Shown piece by piece: positions 1-5,719 of a stretch of DNA of 9,056 bases (position 1 is its first letter; each line of letters starts with the position of its first letter). The notes beneath the pieces are model-generated. The model had not been told where the DNA came from and did not search any database. It saw only the letters and a list, made by a program, of their open reading frames with translations. The translations under genes were made by a program, and so were the position numbers. The stretch is from JAHRVQ01 sp047616645 (GTDB lineage Bacteria; Pseudomonadota; Gammaproteobacteria; Pseudomonadales; Azotimanducaceae), in contig JBLHIH010000151.1 of NCBI GenBank assembly GCA_047616645.1, forward strand, positions 1 through 9,056, given 5' to 3'.

Positions 1-939
1 TGCGTCGTTATCGAGGAAGTATCACGGGCTGGTTATGGGGCGCTAGCCACTAGTTTGTCAGTCCATTCAGATATTGTTGCACCCTATATACTTGATTTGG
101 GGACAGAAGCGCAAAAAGAGCGTTGGTTGCCAAGTATGATAAGTGGCGACTTTGTTGGCTGCATCGGAATGACTGAACCCGGCGCTGGGAGTGATCTCCA
201 AGGAATACTTACCTCAGCAATCAAAGATGGCGATGACTACCTAATCAATGGCCAAAAAACCTTTATTACCAACGGGCAACATGCTGATCTTATTATATTG
301 GCTACTAAGACAGATCCAAAGCAGGGCGCAAAAGGAATTACACTCTTTGTTGTGGATTGCCACGCCCCGGGTTACTTAAAAGGGCGCAACCTAGAAAAGA
401 TGGGATTGCACGCAGGAGACACCTCCGAGGTCTTTTTCACGGATGTCAGAGTACCTTCCAGCGAAATTCTGGGTGGTGAAGGTAAAGGTTTTTATAACTT
501 AATGAACGAATTACCAAGAGAGCGCCTTATATTAGGTGTTAGCGGTGTAGCCGCTGCAGAAGGCATGTTTGACTGGACAGTGGAATATACGATGGAGCGT
601 AAAGCTTTTGGGAACCCGATATCCAGTTTTCAAAATACCCGTTACGTGCTGGCAGAAATTAAAACTAATCTAGAGCTGAACAAAGCACTGGTGGAAAAAT
701 ATGTCGCTAAGTTCATGGAAGGATCGTTAACTTCCGCCGAAGCTTCTATTTGTAAGCTCGCAGCAACAGAAATGCAATGTAAAGTAGCTGATCAATGTCT
801 GCAGTTGTTTGGGGGTTATGGTTACATGAAAGAATATAAAATTTCTCGTGCTTATGTTGATTCTAGAGTTCAGCGGATTTATGGTGGTACATCAGAGATA
901 ATGAAAGAGTTAATTTCTCGCAGTATCGTGGGACGTTAA
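1..939 (+). CDS. Acyl-CoA dehydrogenase, long-chain/isovaleryl type (5' end outside window)
   Basis: This FAD-dependent enzyme oxidises an acyl-CoA to the trans-2-enoyl-CoA and passes electrons to ETF, in the cytoplasm. The frame is open from the first base, so the gene starts before the window; 312 residues are present and roughly 70-80 N-terminal residues are missing compared with the usual 380-390. Counting from the first visible residue, the first family signature is GMTEPGAGSD (56-65) and the second is QLFGGYGY (268-275). The segment IYGGTSEIMKEL (293-304) has Gly where medium-chain enzymes carry their catalytic Glu in YEGT. The Glu of LPRERL (E174) aligns with the catalytic base of long-chain acyl-CoA and isovaleryl-CoA dehydrogenases, which places the protein in that branch. 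Substrate chain length cannot be read from sequence. The downstream FmdB-like gene begins 10 bases after the stop, suggesting co-transcription. Confidence 0.93.
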   Translation, partial: CVVIEEVSRAGYGALATSLSVHSDIVAPYILDLGTEAQKERWLPSMISGDFVGCIGMTEPGAGSDLQGILTSAIKDGDDYLINGQKTFITNGQHADLIILATKTDPKQGAKGITLFVVDCHAPGYLKGRNLEKMGLHAGDTSEVFFTDVRVPSSEILGGEGKGFYNLMNELPRERLILGVSGVAAAEGMFDWTVEYTMERKAFGNPISSFQNTRYVLAEIKTNLELNKALVEKYVAKFMEGSLTSAEASICKLAATEMQCKVADQCLQLFGGYGYMKEYKISRAYVDSRVQRIYGGTSEIMKELISRSIVGR

Positions 940-949
940 AGGAAGGAAT

Positions 950-1291
950 ATGCCCCGTTACGATTACTACTGCGAAGAAAACAAACGCACCATCGAAGTG
1001 AACCATCGCATGTCTGAGAAGCTTGAAAGCTGGGGTGAAGTTTGTGCTTTGGCGAAAATTGGTCTTAATGGCTTGCCTGCTGAGACCATCGTTTCCAGAA
1101 TAATAACCCAAGCACCAATGGCTAATACCCCGACAGGTAATGTGGGTCTCAAGAATATGGGCTTTACCAAATTGGTTAAACGTGACGACGGTGTATACGA
1201 AAATGTCACCCAAAGTGGCACCGAAAAACGTTATATGAAGTCGGGAGATCCCAGTAGTATGCCTCATCTAAGTAAAAAACTTTCCGACTAG
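950..1291 (+). CDS. Small FmdB-like putative regulatory protein with degenerate zinc ribbon
   Basis: This 113-residue protein opens with MPRYDYYC, the typical start of the FmdB/CxxC zinc-ribbon family (usually MPxYDYxCxxC). Family members are poorly characterised and named after a putative regulator of formamidase. Here only two cysteines exist, C8 and C32, so the four-Cys zinc site is missing and metal binding is doubtful. The remainder is polar and charged, with no signal peptide or membrane segment. A good ribosome-binding site (GGAAGG, about 941-946) lies just before the ATG and just after the stop of the acyl-CoA dehydrogenase gene, so the two genes are probably translated from one message. 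The function is unknown; the family assignment rests on the N-terminal motif alone. A longer frame on the opposite strand (863-1267) is judged a shadow. Confidence 0.7.
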   Translation: MPRYDYYCEENKRTIEVNHRMSEKLESWGEVCALAKIGLNGLPAETIVSRIITQAPMANTPTGNVGLKNMGFTKLVKRDDGVYENVTQSGTEKRYMKSGDPSSMPHLSKKLSD

Positions 1292-1304
1292 CTATATTTT
1301 GCTT

Positions 1305-1333
1305 TTGTTTGAAAAGCCTGTAGATTGTAGAAT
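1305..1333 (+). promoter_or_regulatory. Candidate sigma-70-like promoter of the YciI-like gene
   Basis: TTGTTT at 1305-1310 and TAGAAT at 1328-1333 are separated by 17 bases. The -10 element matches the consensus at five of six positions; the -35 matches only its TTG. The predicted start near 1340 would leave a leader of about 18 bases containing the purine-rich GAGAGAG before the ATG at 1358. The hairpin GCTTTT-gtttg-AAAAGC (1301-1317) overlaps the -35 region and lacks a following T-run, so I do not call it a terminator. Confidence 0.35.
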
Positions 1334-1357
1334 GACAATACAGAGAGAGCAGTATTG

Positions 1358-1819
1358 ATGAATCAATTGCGGCTTAGGCTGGTACTCATAATTTTTGCCA
1401 CGACAGTGAGTACGGCTGCGTATTCAGAAGGTGCTGATTTATACTTTTTGGTACAGTATCAAGTGCCAGAAAATTGGCCTGAGAAAAATAATGCTGAACA
1501 GCAAGCAATAGAATTAGATCACACGCGTTTTATAGAATATCTCCATAAACACAGTGTTTTGGTTATGGCCGGGCCTATTCTAGAAAATCGCCATCGATTA
1601 ATCGTACTACGATATGCATCTTTATCCGCTGCAATAAAGTTGATTCAAGCGGATCCAGCAATTAAATCCGGTCATTTTGGGGCTAAGGTTAATACTTGGG
1701 ATGTGACGGTTTCTTCTTTGTGGCCGGCATTCAAACGCCTACCCAAATATGATGCGAACAAACCTTTCATTATAGAAAGGCTTGTATCCAATGTGCCTAT
1801 TACTCTGAAGAAGGAGTAA
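1358..1819 (+). CDS. Exported YciI-like (dimeric alpha/beta barrel) protein
   Basis: This 153-residue protein has an N-terminal signal peptide: basic residues R5 and R7, a hydrophobic stretch about 8-20, and likely cleavage near AYS (21-23). The mature part resembles the YciI/YCII family: the region around DHTRFIEYL (54-62), AGPI (71-74), and DPAIKSGHF followed by a W-D-V strand (99-116) match the family's characteristic helix, turn and final beta strand. H55 sits where the family has a conserved His, often discussed as a possible catalytic residue. YciI proteins are usually cytoplasmic and about 95-100 residues, so the signal peptide and the C-terminal tail (about 120-153) are additions. The biochemical function is unknown. 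ATG 1358 is preferred over TTG 1355 because of its spacing from GAGAGAG. The gene converges on and overlaps the DsbA-like gene by 20 bases. Confidence 0.75.
   Translation: MNQLRLRLVLIIFATTVSTAAYSEGADLYFLVQYQVPENWPEKNNAEQQAIELDHTRFIEYLHKHSVLVMAGPILENRHRLIVLRYASLSAAIKLIQADPAIKSGHFGAKVNTWDVTVSSLWPAFKRLPKYDANKPFIIERLVSNVPITLKKE
1800..1819. other. Tail-to-tail gene overlap forming a small inverted repeat
   Basis: The 20-base overlap between the two converging genes begins with TTACTC and ends with GAGTAA, which are exact complements around an 8-base loop. The stop codons of both genes are the outer bases of the stem. The stem has only two G:C pairs and is followed on the + strand by a T-rich stretch (CATTCTTTTC), so it could at best be a weak terminator. 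Confidence 0.5.
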
Positions 1820-2489
1820 CATTCTTTTCAAGTTCAATTAAATGGTCAATCACGTCTAACATTCTGCTTAAGCCAACATTGGTGCTCGCCTTTACCAGGT
1901 ATTTTCCATTGACAACAATATTGGGGACTGTCGCAATCTTAAAGCGTCTCGCTAATTGATCGGCTCGTTCTATTTTCTGAGTAGTGGAAAGTGAATTAAA
2001 TGATGTCAAAAAGGCTTCGGTATTTTCGTTTCCTAGAAGCTCAGAAAATTTTTCTGCGGTAGGAATATTTCGCTTTGTCTCGTGAATTTCTATAAATACT
2101 CGGCTGTGATTTGCCGCTAAAAGTTCGTTCGCCTGCATCGCGTAATATGCCCTACCATAGATGCGCCACTGTTCGTTTGCGATCGCCGGGGTACGGACAA
2201 AGTTAATCTTATCTTCATTTTCTTTAACCCAATCGTTAAGGTCGTCATCAAGGTTATAGCAGTGTACGCAGCCATAAGAGAAAAACTCCATTATTTCGAC
2301 CTTTTCGCCCCTTATTCGTCGTGGGTTTTCGAGAAGAAAATAATGAGTTCCTTCACTAAAGCCCTCTACTATAGGTGCTTCTTTGACCAAAATAGCTGAT
2401 AAATAGACGATTAATAAGATGATTATTACTGCGAAAAATCCGACTGCTAATTTTTGTTTCTGTAAGAAACGAGATCGTTTACTCGACAT
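1800..2489 (-). CDS. Membrane-anchored DsbA-like thiol:disulfide oxidoreductase
   Basis: This 229-residue protein probably oxidises or shuffles disulfides in exported proteins on the periplasmic side of the inner membrane. It has a basic N-terminus (K4, R5, R7, K11, K13), one hydrophobic segment (about 15-35) with no obvious cleavage site, then a DsbA-type thioredoxin fold. The active site FFSYGCVHCY (69-78) has C74 and C77 in a CVHC motif; classical DsbA has CPHC. A helical insert follows, and the cis-proline loop is TVPNIVV (P189). The membrane anchor, not a cleaved signal, is a notable variation on DsbA. The start at ATG 2489 places the basic residues directly before the membrane helix; the purine-rich AAGAGAAC upstream is a modest ribosome-binding site. 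No DsbB partner is visible. An isomerase or reductase role cannot be excluded from sequence. Confidence 0.88.
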   Translation of the reverse strand: MSSKRSRFLQKQKLAVGFFAVIIILLIVYLSAILVKEAPIVEGFSEGTHYFLLENPRRIRGEKVEIMEFFSYGCVHCYNLDDDLNDWVKENEDKINFVRTPAIANEQWRIYGRAYYAMQANELLAANHSRVFIEIHETKRNIPTAEKFSELLGNENTEAFLTSFNSLSTTQKIERADQLARRFKIATVPNIVVNGKYLVKASTNVGLSRMLDVIDHLIELEKNVTPSSE

Positions 2490-2563
2490 AGCTTAGTTCT
2501 CTTGCTGGGTGGATCGTTATTAAAAAATAGGACCTAAATATTAGCTTCTAAATGAATAGTGCT

Positions 2564-2591
2564 TATATATTGCTTAACCAAAGGTACTCAA
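2564..2591 (-). promoter_or_regulatory. Candidate promoter of the DsbA-like gene
   Basis: Read on the minus strand, TTGAGT (2591-2586) and TATATA (2569-2564) are separated by 16 bases, each matching four of six consensus positions. The predicted leader would be about 68 bases. This is a weak, pattern-based call in an AT-rich region where such matches arise by chance. Confidence 0.25.
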
Positions 2592-2720
2592 AAAGCCAGA
2601 ATAACAATGAGGGGGCCTAAAGCCAATGCTAATGAACCTCAAGTGGCCGAATTTAATTGCGACAGAGAGCAAAGTTTCGGCAGACTAGTCCATTATTATT
2701 CTAGGAATAAGATATGGAGT

Positions 2721-3415
2721 GTGATTTTGCAAAGAATATTTTTACTGGGAATATAAATTCTGAGCATAAGCTTGAATACTAAAGCGGATATCTATGACGA
2801 TGTCGCTTTAAATGCTAGACGATAACCCGCAGCTATATTACGGTTTTTTGATGTAAAGCGCGGCATGGCAGTAGCCGATGTATTTGCTGGCGACGGATAT
2901 TATACAGAATTACTTAGTTTGGTCGTTGGGCGAGAAGGCTCGGTTGTGCTTGATGAAAATGAACCTTGGGATGATTTTGTCGCTAAGCGTGTTGCTGTCA
3001 GAATAAAGGGCGCCAGACATTGGTAATGTAGAGCTCAAGGTTTCGTCACCTGAATCTTGACTTGGCTCTATTTGTTTTGGGCATGCATGATGCTTATTAC
3101 GCAGATGCCGAAAATCAATGGCCTTTAATTAATAAGAAGGAATTTCTAAAGGGTATTTATGATCTTCTCAAGGATGTCGGTATCCTTGGAGTAATTGATG
3201 CCGATGCTATAGCAGCCTCTGATCCAACAAAATCTGGCAAGGGTCTACATCAAGTTGACCCGAAAGTTGTGATCAGGGATTTTGAAGAACCAGGTTTCAC
3301 ATTAGTGGAACAATCTTATGTTCTTGCTAACAAAAAGGATGATATGAGCACTTCCGTTTTTCTGCCTGAAAATAGATATATTACCAATAGAAGCGTTTTA
3401 AAACTTCAGAAGTAA
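2721..3415 (+). pseudogene. Broken gene for an exported class I SAM-dependent methyltransferase-like protein
   Basis: Four disabling lesions interrupt one recognisable protein. A likely GTG start (2721) leads into a signal peptide, ILQRIFLLGI, which is cut by TAA (2754-2756) and resumes as ILSISLNTKA then DIYDDVALNARR. A second TAA (2823-2825) follows, where homologues of this family, as I recall them, have about a dozen more residues, suggesting a small deletion. The frame continues with PAAILRFF and the SAM-binding motif I, VADVFAGDGYYTELL (from about 2871). Near 3018 the frame shifts by +1 (VELKVSSPES, 3031-3057) and near 3058 by +1 again (LDLALFVLGMHDAYY, from about 3056), after which about 115 residues run to the TAA at 3413. 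The fragments in order match one methyltransferase-fold protein. Its substrate is unknown. Neighbouring genes are intact, so random sequencing error is an unlikely explanation for all lesions. Confidence 0.88.
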
Positions 3416-3451
3416 TTTGTGAACTATCAACTCATACCTGCTAGCTCAGCG

Positions 3452-5254
3452 CTAAAATGCAACACCTCGTTGGACAATTTTGTCATAAAAATCACTGTCC
3501 AAATGTGTATAAAGATGTGAACCCGGCTTCATAACAAGGAGTTCATCTTCTACTTTATCAAGGTGATAGGCTTGATCTCTAAGATCATTTTTTTGTAATT
3601 TATGTGTAGTTGTTGTTGGTAGTTCTTTTAGTACTCGGATAAATAAGGGTCGTGCATAACTCGGTAGGCTATCTTTAATATGATCGCTCAATGCTTGTAA
3701 ATCTAAGGACTTTAATTTTAATCCTTCCTTCAAAACAATTGCAGCCATTCCAGCCCTGCCATCACTGCCTGGGATTTCTACACCATAGATATTGGTGAAG
3801 ATTATATCTTCAAAGCTGTTTATTAATTCACCTACTTCGTTAGTAGAAACATTTTCGCTCTTCCATCGAAAGGTATCCCCCACTCTGTCTACAAATTGGT
3901 AGTGCGTTTGACCAAAAGCAAAGCCAACATCAACTGTCCGCATTAAGTCACCAGTGTTAAAATACTGGTCCCCTTCAATAATGGCGTTATGTATTATTTT
4001 GTTGTTGGTGGCATCCTTACTGGTATAACCGTCAAATTGTGATGTTTTAGTAATTTCGAATAATAGTAGGCCGGTTTCCCCTGCTGGTACCTCGATGCAA
4101 TGGCCTTCTGAGTCTCGAATAAGTTCGTCCGCTGCGACATCAAATTGAACCAATTTAGCAGGGGAGATTCCCATTCCCACAGTACATTCTTTGTTCAGAA
4201 TATTAGCAAAAGCACCATTTCCCTCGCTAGCTCCGTAAAACTCTCCTATCCTCTCAATATTAAATCTTTCTTTAAAATCAGGCCAAATGTCGGGTCTTAA
4301 ACCATTTCCAACAATGCAACGGATGGGATTAAATTTGTCTTTTGTACTTTTTGGTTGGCTCATAAGATATCGGATAAATTCGCCAATATATACAAAACTG
4401 GTGCATTCATATTTTCTAATGTCATCCCAAAATGCACTAACGGATAGCTTTCGCCTGATAACTGTTGACGCCCCGGCTTGGAAGGCAGTGCCCAACCCTA
4501 TCATTAGGCCCGTTGCATGATACAAGGGCAGGCAATTATATATACGATCTTTATTGGTAATACGTAGCAGCATTTTTGACGTCATTGCACCTGATAAAAT
4601 GATGCGTTTATTGGTTAAGATTGCAGCCTTAGGCAAACCAGTGGTACCAGATGTGAAAATATAAAGTGCGATGTCCTTCATTAATACAGCTTGGGTAGTT
4701 TCATGGTTTTCATCGTTTAAAGATTCATCATTAAGGTCAATTTCAACCGCCCAATTTGGTGGCGGCGTATCACCATTGTCTCTGACAAATAGGTAGTCTC
4801 GTCCATCTTCAAGATTGAGTTCGCTTGTGACCGCTTTCAGAGACTCGCTTTGTTCCTCTCCAAATATACACTTCTTAGAATCTGTCAGATTAATGCAATG
4901 AACAAGCTGTTGCCTACCAAGATTTGTATTGATCATCCCGGCAATAGCACCAGCTTTTTGTATCCCTAAGGTACTGACAACGAAGCCGATTCTGTTTTGC
5001 ATGAATAAACTCACGCAATCACCTTTTTGTATGCCGTCCGATTTAAGCTTACTGGCGACACGATTAGATTGCTCGTTTAATTCCTGCCAAGTAATCGTAT
5101 TGTCTTCACATAATATCGCTATCCCTTGGGGATTCTTAATTGCTTGCGCCTCAGCAAGCAATGCCATAGATCCTGCTATATCTGAAGAAGGTGGTTTGGT
5201 TCTTGACGCAGTGATTAAGATTTTTAAATCTGTCAAAAAATTCATGATCTTCAT
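3452..5254 (-). CDS. Long-chain / very-long-chain acyl-CoA synthetase, FATP/FadD6 type
   Basis: This adenylate-forming ligase activates fatty acids to acyl-CoA using ATP and CoA, typically at the inner membrane. The 600-residue length is normal for the FATP/SLC27-FadD6 family. Counting from ATG 5254: the P-loop-like motif YIFTSGTTGLPK is at 198-209, the family motif GEFYGASEGN at 337-346 (ASEGN is typical of FATPs, where many other ligases have YGxTE), the ATP-ribose motif TGDL at 434-437, and the hinge region FVDRVGDTFRWKSENVS at 454-470. The C-terminal lysine segment HKLQK (551-555) contains the probable adenylation lysine. ATG 5254 is chosen over ATG 5278 because AGGAAG lies 7 bases before it; the upstream ATG has only A-rich sequence before it and lies inside a tandem repeat. 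Substrate could also be a bile-acid or sterol side chain, since FATP relatives include such ligases. Confidence 0.92.
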   Translation of the reverse strand: MKIMNFLTDLKILITASRTKPPSSDIAGSMALLAEAQAIKNPQGIAILCEDNTITWQELNEQSNRVASKLKSDGIQKGDCVSLFMQNRIGFVVSTLGIQKAGAIAGMINTNLGRQQLVHCINLTDSKKCIFGEEQSESLKAVTSELNLEDGRDYLFVRDNGDTPPPNWAVEIDLNDESLNDENHETTQAVLMKDIALYIFTSGTTGLPKAAILTNKRIILSGAMTSKMLLRITNKDRIYNCLPLYHATGLMIGLGTAFQAGASTVIRRKLSVSAFWDDIRKYECTSFVYIGEFIRYLMSQPKSTKDKFNPIRCIVGNGLRPDIWPDFKERFNIERIGEFYGASEGNGAFANILNKECTVGMGISPAKLVQFDVAADELIRDSEGHCIEVPAGETGLLLFEITKTSQFDGYTSKDATNNKIIHNAIIEGDQYFNTGDLMRTVDVGFAFGQTHYQFVDRVGDTFRWKSENVSTNEVGELINSFEDIIFTNIYGVEIPGSDGRAGMAAIVLKEGLKLKSLDLQALSDHIKDSLPSYARPLFIRVLKELPTTTTHKLQKNDLRDQAYHLDKVEDELLVMKPGSHLYTHLDSDFYDKIVQRGVAF

Positions 5255-5267
5255 ATAGTTACTTCCT
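5255..5267 (-). promoter_or_regulatory. Ribosome-binding site that fixes the synthetase start
   Basis: On the minus strand AGGAAG (5267-5262) is followed by the 7-base spacer TAACTAT and ATG 5254. The AGGAAGTAAC portion lies at the gene-proximal edge of the tandem array; the repeat ends at 5258, so the start codon itself is outside the repeat. GGAAGTAAC here is the exact complement of GTTACTTCC found in each array spacer. Confidence 0.75.
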
Positions 5268-5292
5268 AGGGCGGGCATATTTTTTCTTGTAA

Positions 5293-5320
5293 GTATTAGA
5301 TTCCCAGTAGCTCAAGTCAA
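5293..5320 (-). promoter_or_regulatory. Candidate proximal promoter of the synthetase gene (array copy 1)
   Basis: On the minus strand TTGACT (5320-5315, five of six consensus bases) and TAATAC (5298-5293, three of six) are 16 bases apart. A transcript starting near 5286 would have a leader of about 32 bases carrying the AGGAAG site at a good distance from ATG 5254. It would begin downstream of the complementary GTTACTTCC sequence in the spacer. The strong -35 and sensible leader support it; the -10 is weak. Confidence 0.45.
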
Positions 5321-5415
5321 TAGAGAGTCGTAGGTAAAAGGGAAGTAACCCCGCTGAACTTCTTATTAAGAGAAAAACAAGTTACTTCCTAGGGCGGGCA
5401 TATTTTTTCTTGTAA

Positions 5416-5689
5416 GTATTAGATTCCCAGTAGCTCAAGTCAATAGAGAGTCGTAGGTAAAAGGGAAGTAACCCAGCTGAACTTCTTATTAAGAGAAAAA
5501 CAAGTTACTTTCTAGGGTGGGCATATTTTTTCTTGTAAGTATTAGATTCCCAGTAGCTCAAGTCAATAGAGAGTCGTAGGTAAAAGGGAAGTAACCCCGC
5601 TGAACTTCTTATTAAGAGAAAAACAAGTTACTTCCTAGGGCGGGCATATTTTTTCTTGTAAGTATTAGATTCCCAGTAGCTTAAGTCAA
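5416..5689 (-). promoter_or_regulatory. Three distal copies of the candidate promoter (array copies 2-4)
   Basis: The TTGACT / TAATAC pair recurs unchanged at 5443-5416, 5566-5539 and 5689-5662 on the minus strand. The fourth copy ends two bases beyond its -35, so its promoter is complete. Transcripts from these would carry leaders of about 155, 278 and 401 bases containing alternating GGAAGTAAC and GTTACTTCC sequences that can pair with one another. Confidence 0.35.
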
Positions 5690-5719
5690 TAAATAATGGA
5701 AGGTATCTGAGGCAGATTC

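Larger units (their letters stand above)
5258..5691. repeat. Tandem array of a 123-base unit, 3.5 copies, upstream of the synthetase gene
   Basis: Units start at 5258, 5381, 5504 and 5627, each beginning GTTACTTCC on the + strand (GTTACTTTC in the third). The spacing is exactly 123 bases three times. The fourth copy is partial and ends at 5691. Another description is a 65-base core present four times, separated by three copies of a 58-base spacer. By eye, copy 2 differs from copy 1 at one base, copy 3 at two, and partial copy 4 at one, so the amplification is recent. Each spacer holds GGAAGTAAC (5341, 5464, 5587), the inverse complement of GTTACTTCC, and a small palindrome TCTTATTAAGA. The array fills almost the whole 465-base gap between the peptidase stop and the synthetase start; 5692-5719 shows nothing recognisable. 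Confidence 0.97.

Noticed and set aside
863..1267. Minus-strand frame of 134 codons over the FmdB-like gene
   Set aside because: It lies across the dehydrogenase end and the FmdB-like gene, with no recognisable family; the plus-strand gene has a good ribosome-binding site and a family motif.
1301..1317. Terminator after the FmdB-like gene (GCTTTT-gtttg-AAAAGC)
   Set aside because: The stem is short and AT-rich and no T-run follows on either strand; it overlaps a candidate promoter.
2559..2756. 65-codon plus-strand frame as a separate gene
   Set aside because: Its last codons are the interrupted signal peptide of the methyltransferase-like pseudogene; the earlier part has no recognisable motif and no good ribosome-binding site.
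3062..3415. A standalone 117-residue gene
   Set aside because: It begins mid-domain and matches the C-terminal part of the methyltransferase-like protein whose N-terminal part lies just upstream in other frames.
5255..5278. ATG 5278 as start of the acyl-CoA synthetase
   Set aside because: It would add eight residues encoded mostly by repeat sequence and has no clear ribosome-binding site, whereas ATG 5254 has AGGAAG at seven bases.
5258..5389. Miniature transposable element bounded by GTTACTTCC / GGAAGTAAC
   Set aside because: The termini are only nine bases, no target-site duplication is visible, and exact tandem periodicity is better explained by unequal recombination or replication slippage.
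5258..5691. CRISPR array
   Set aside because: The whole 123-base unit is repeated, including the segments between cores; there are no unique spacers and no cas genes nearby.
5258..5691. In-frame protein repeat, since 123 bases equal 41 codons
   Set aside because: The longest minus-strand frame is closed by TAA once per unit (at AAGTAA), and the other frames also contain stops in every unit, so no reading frame runs through the array.
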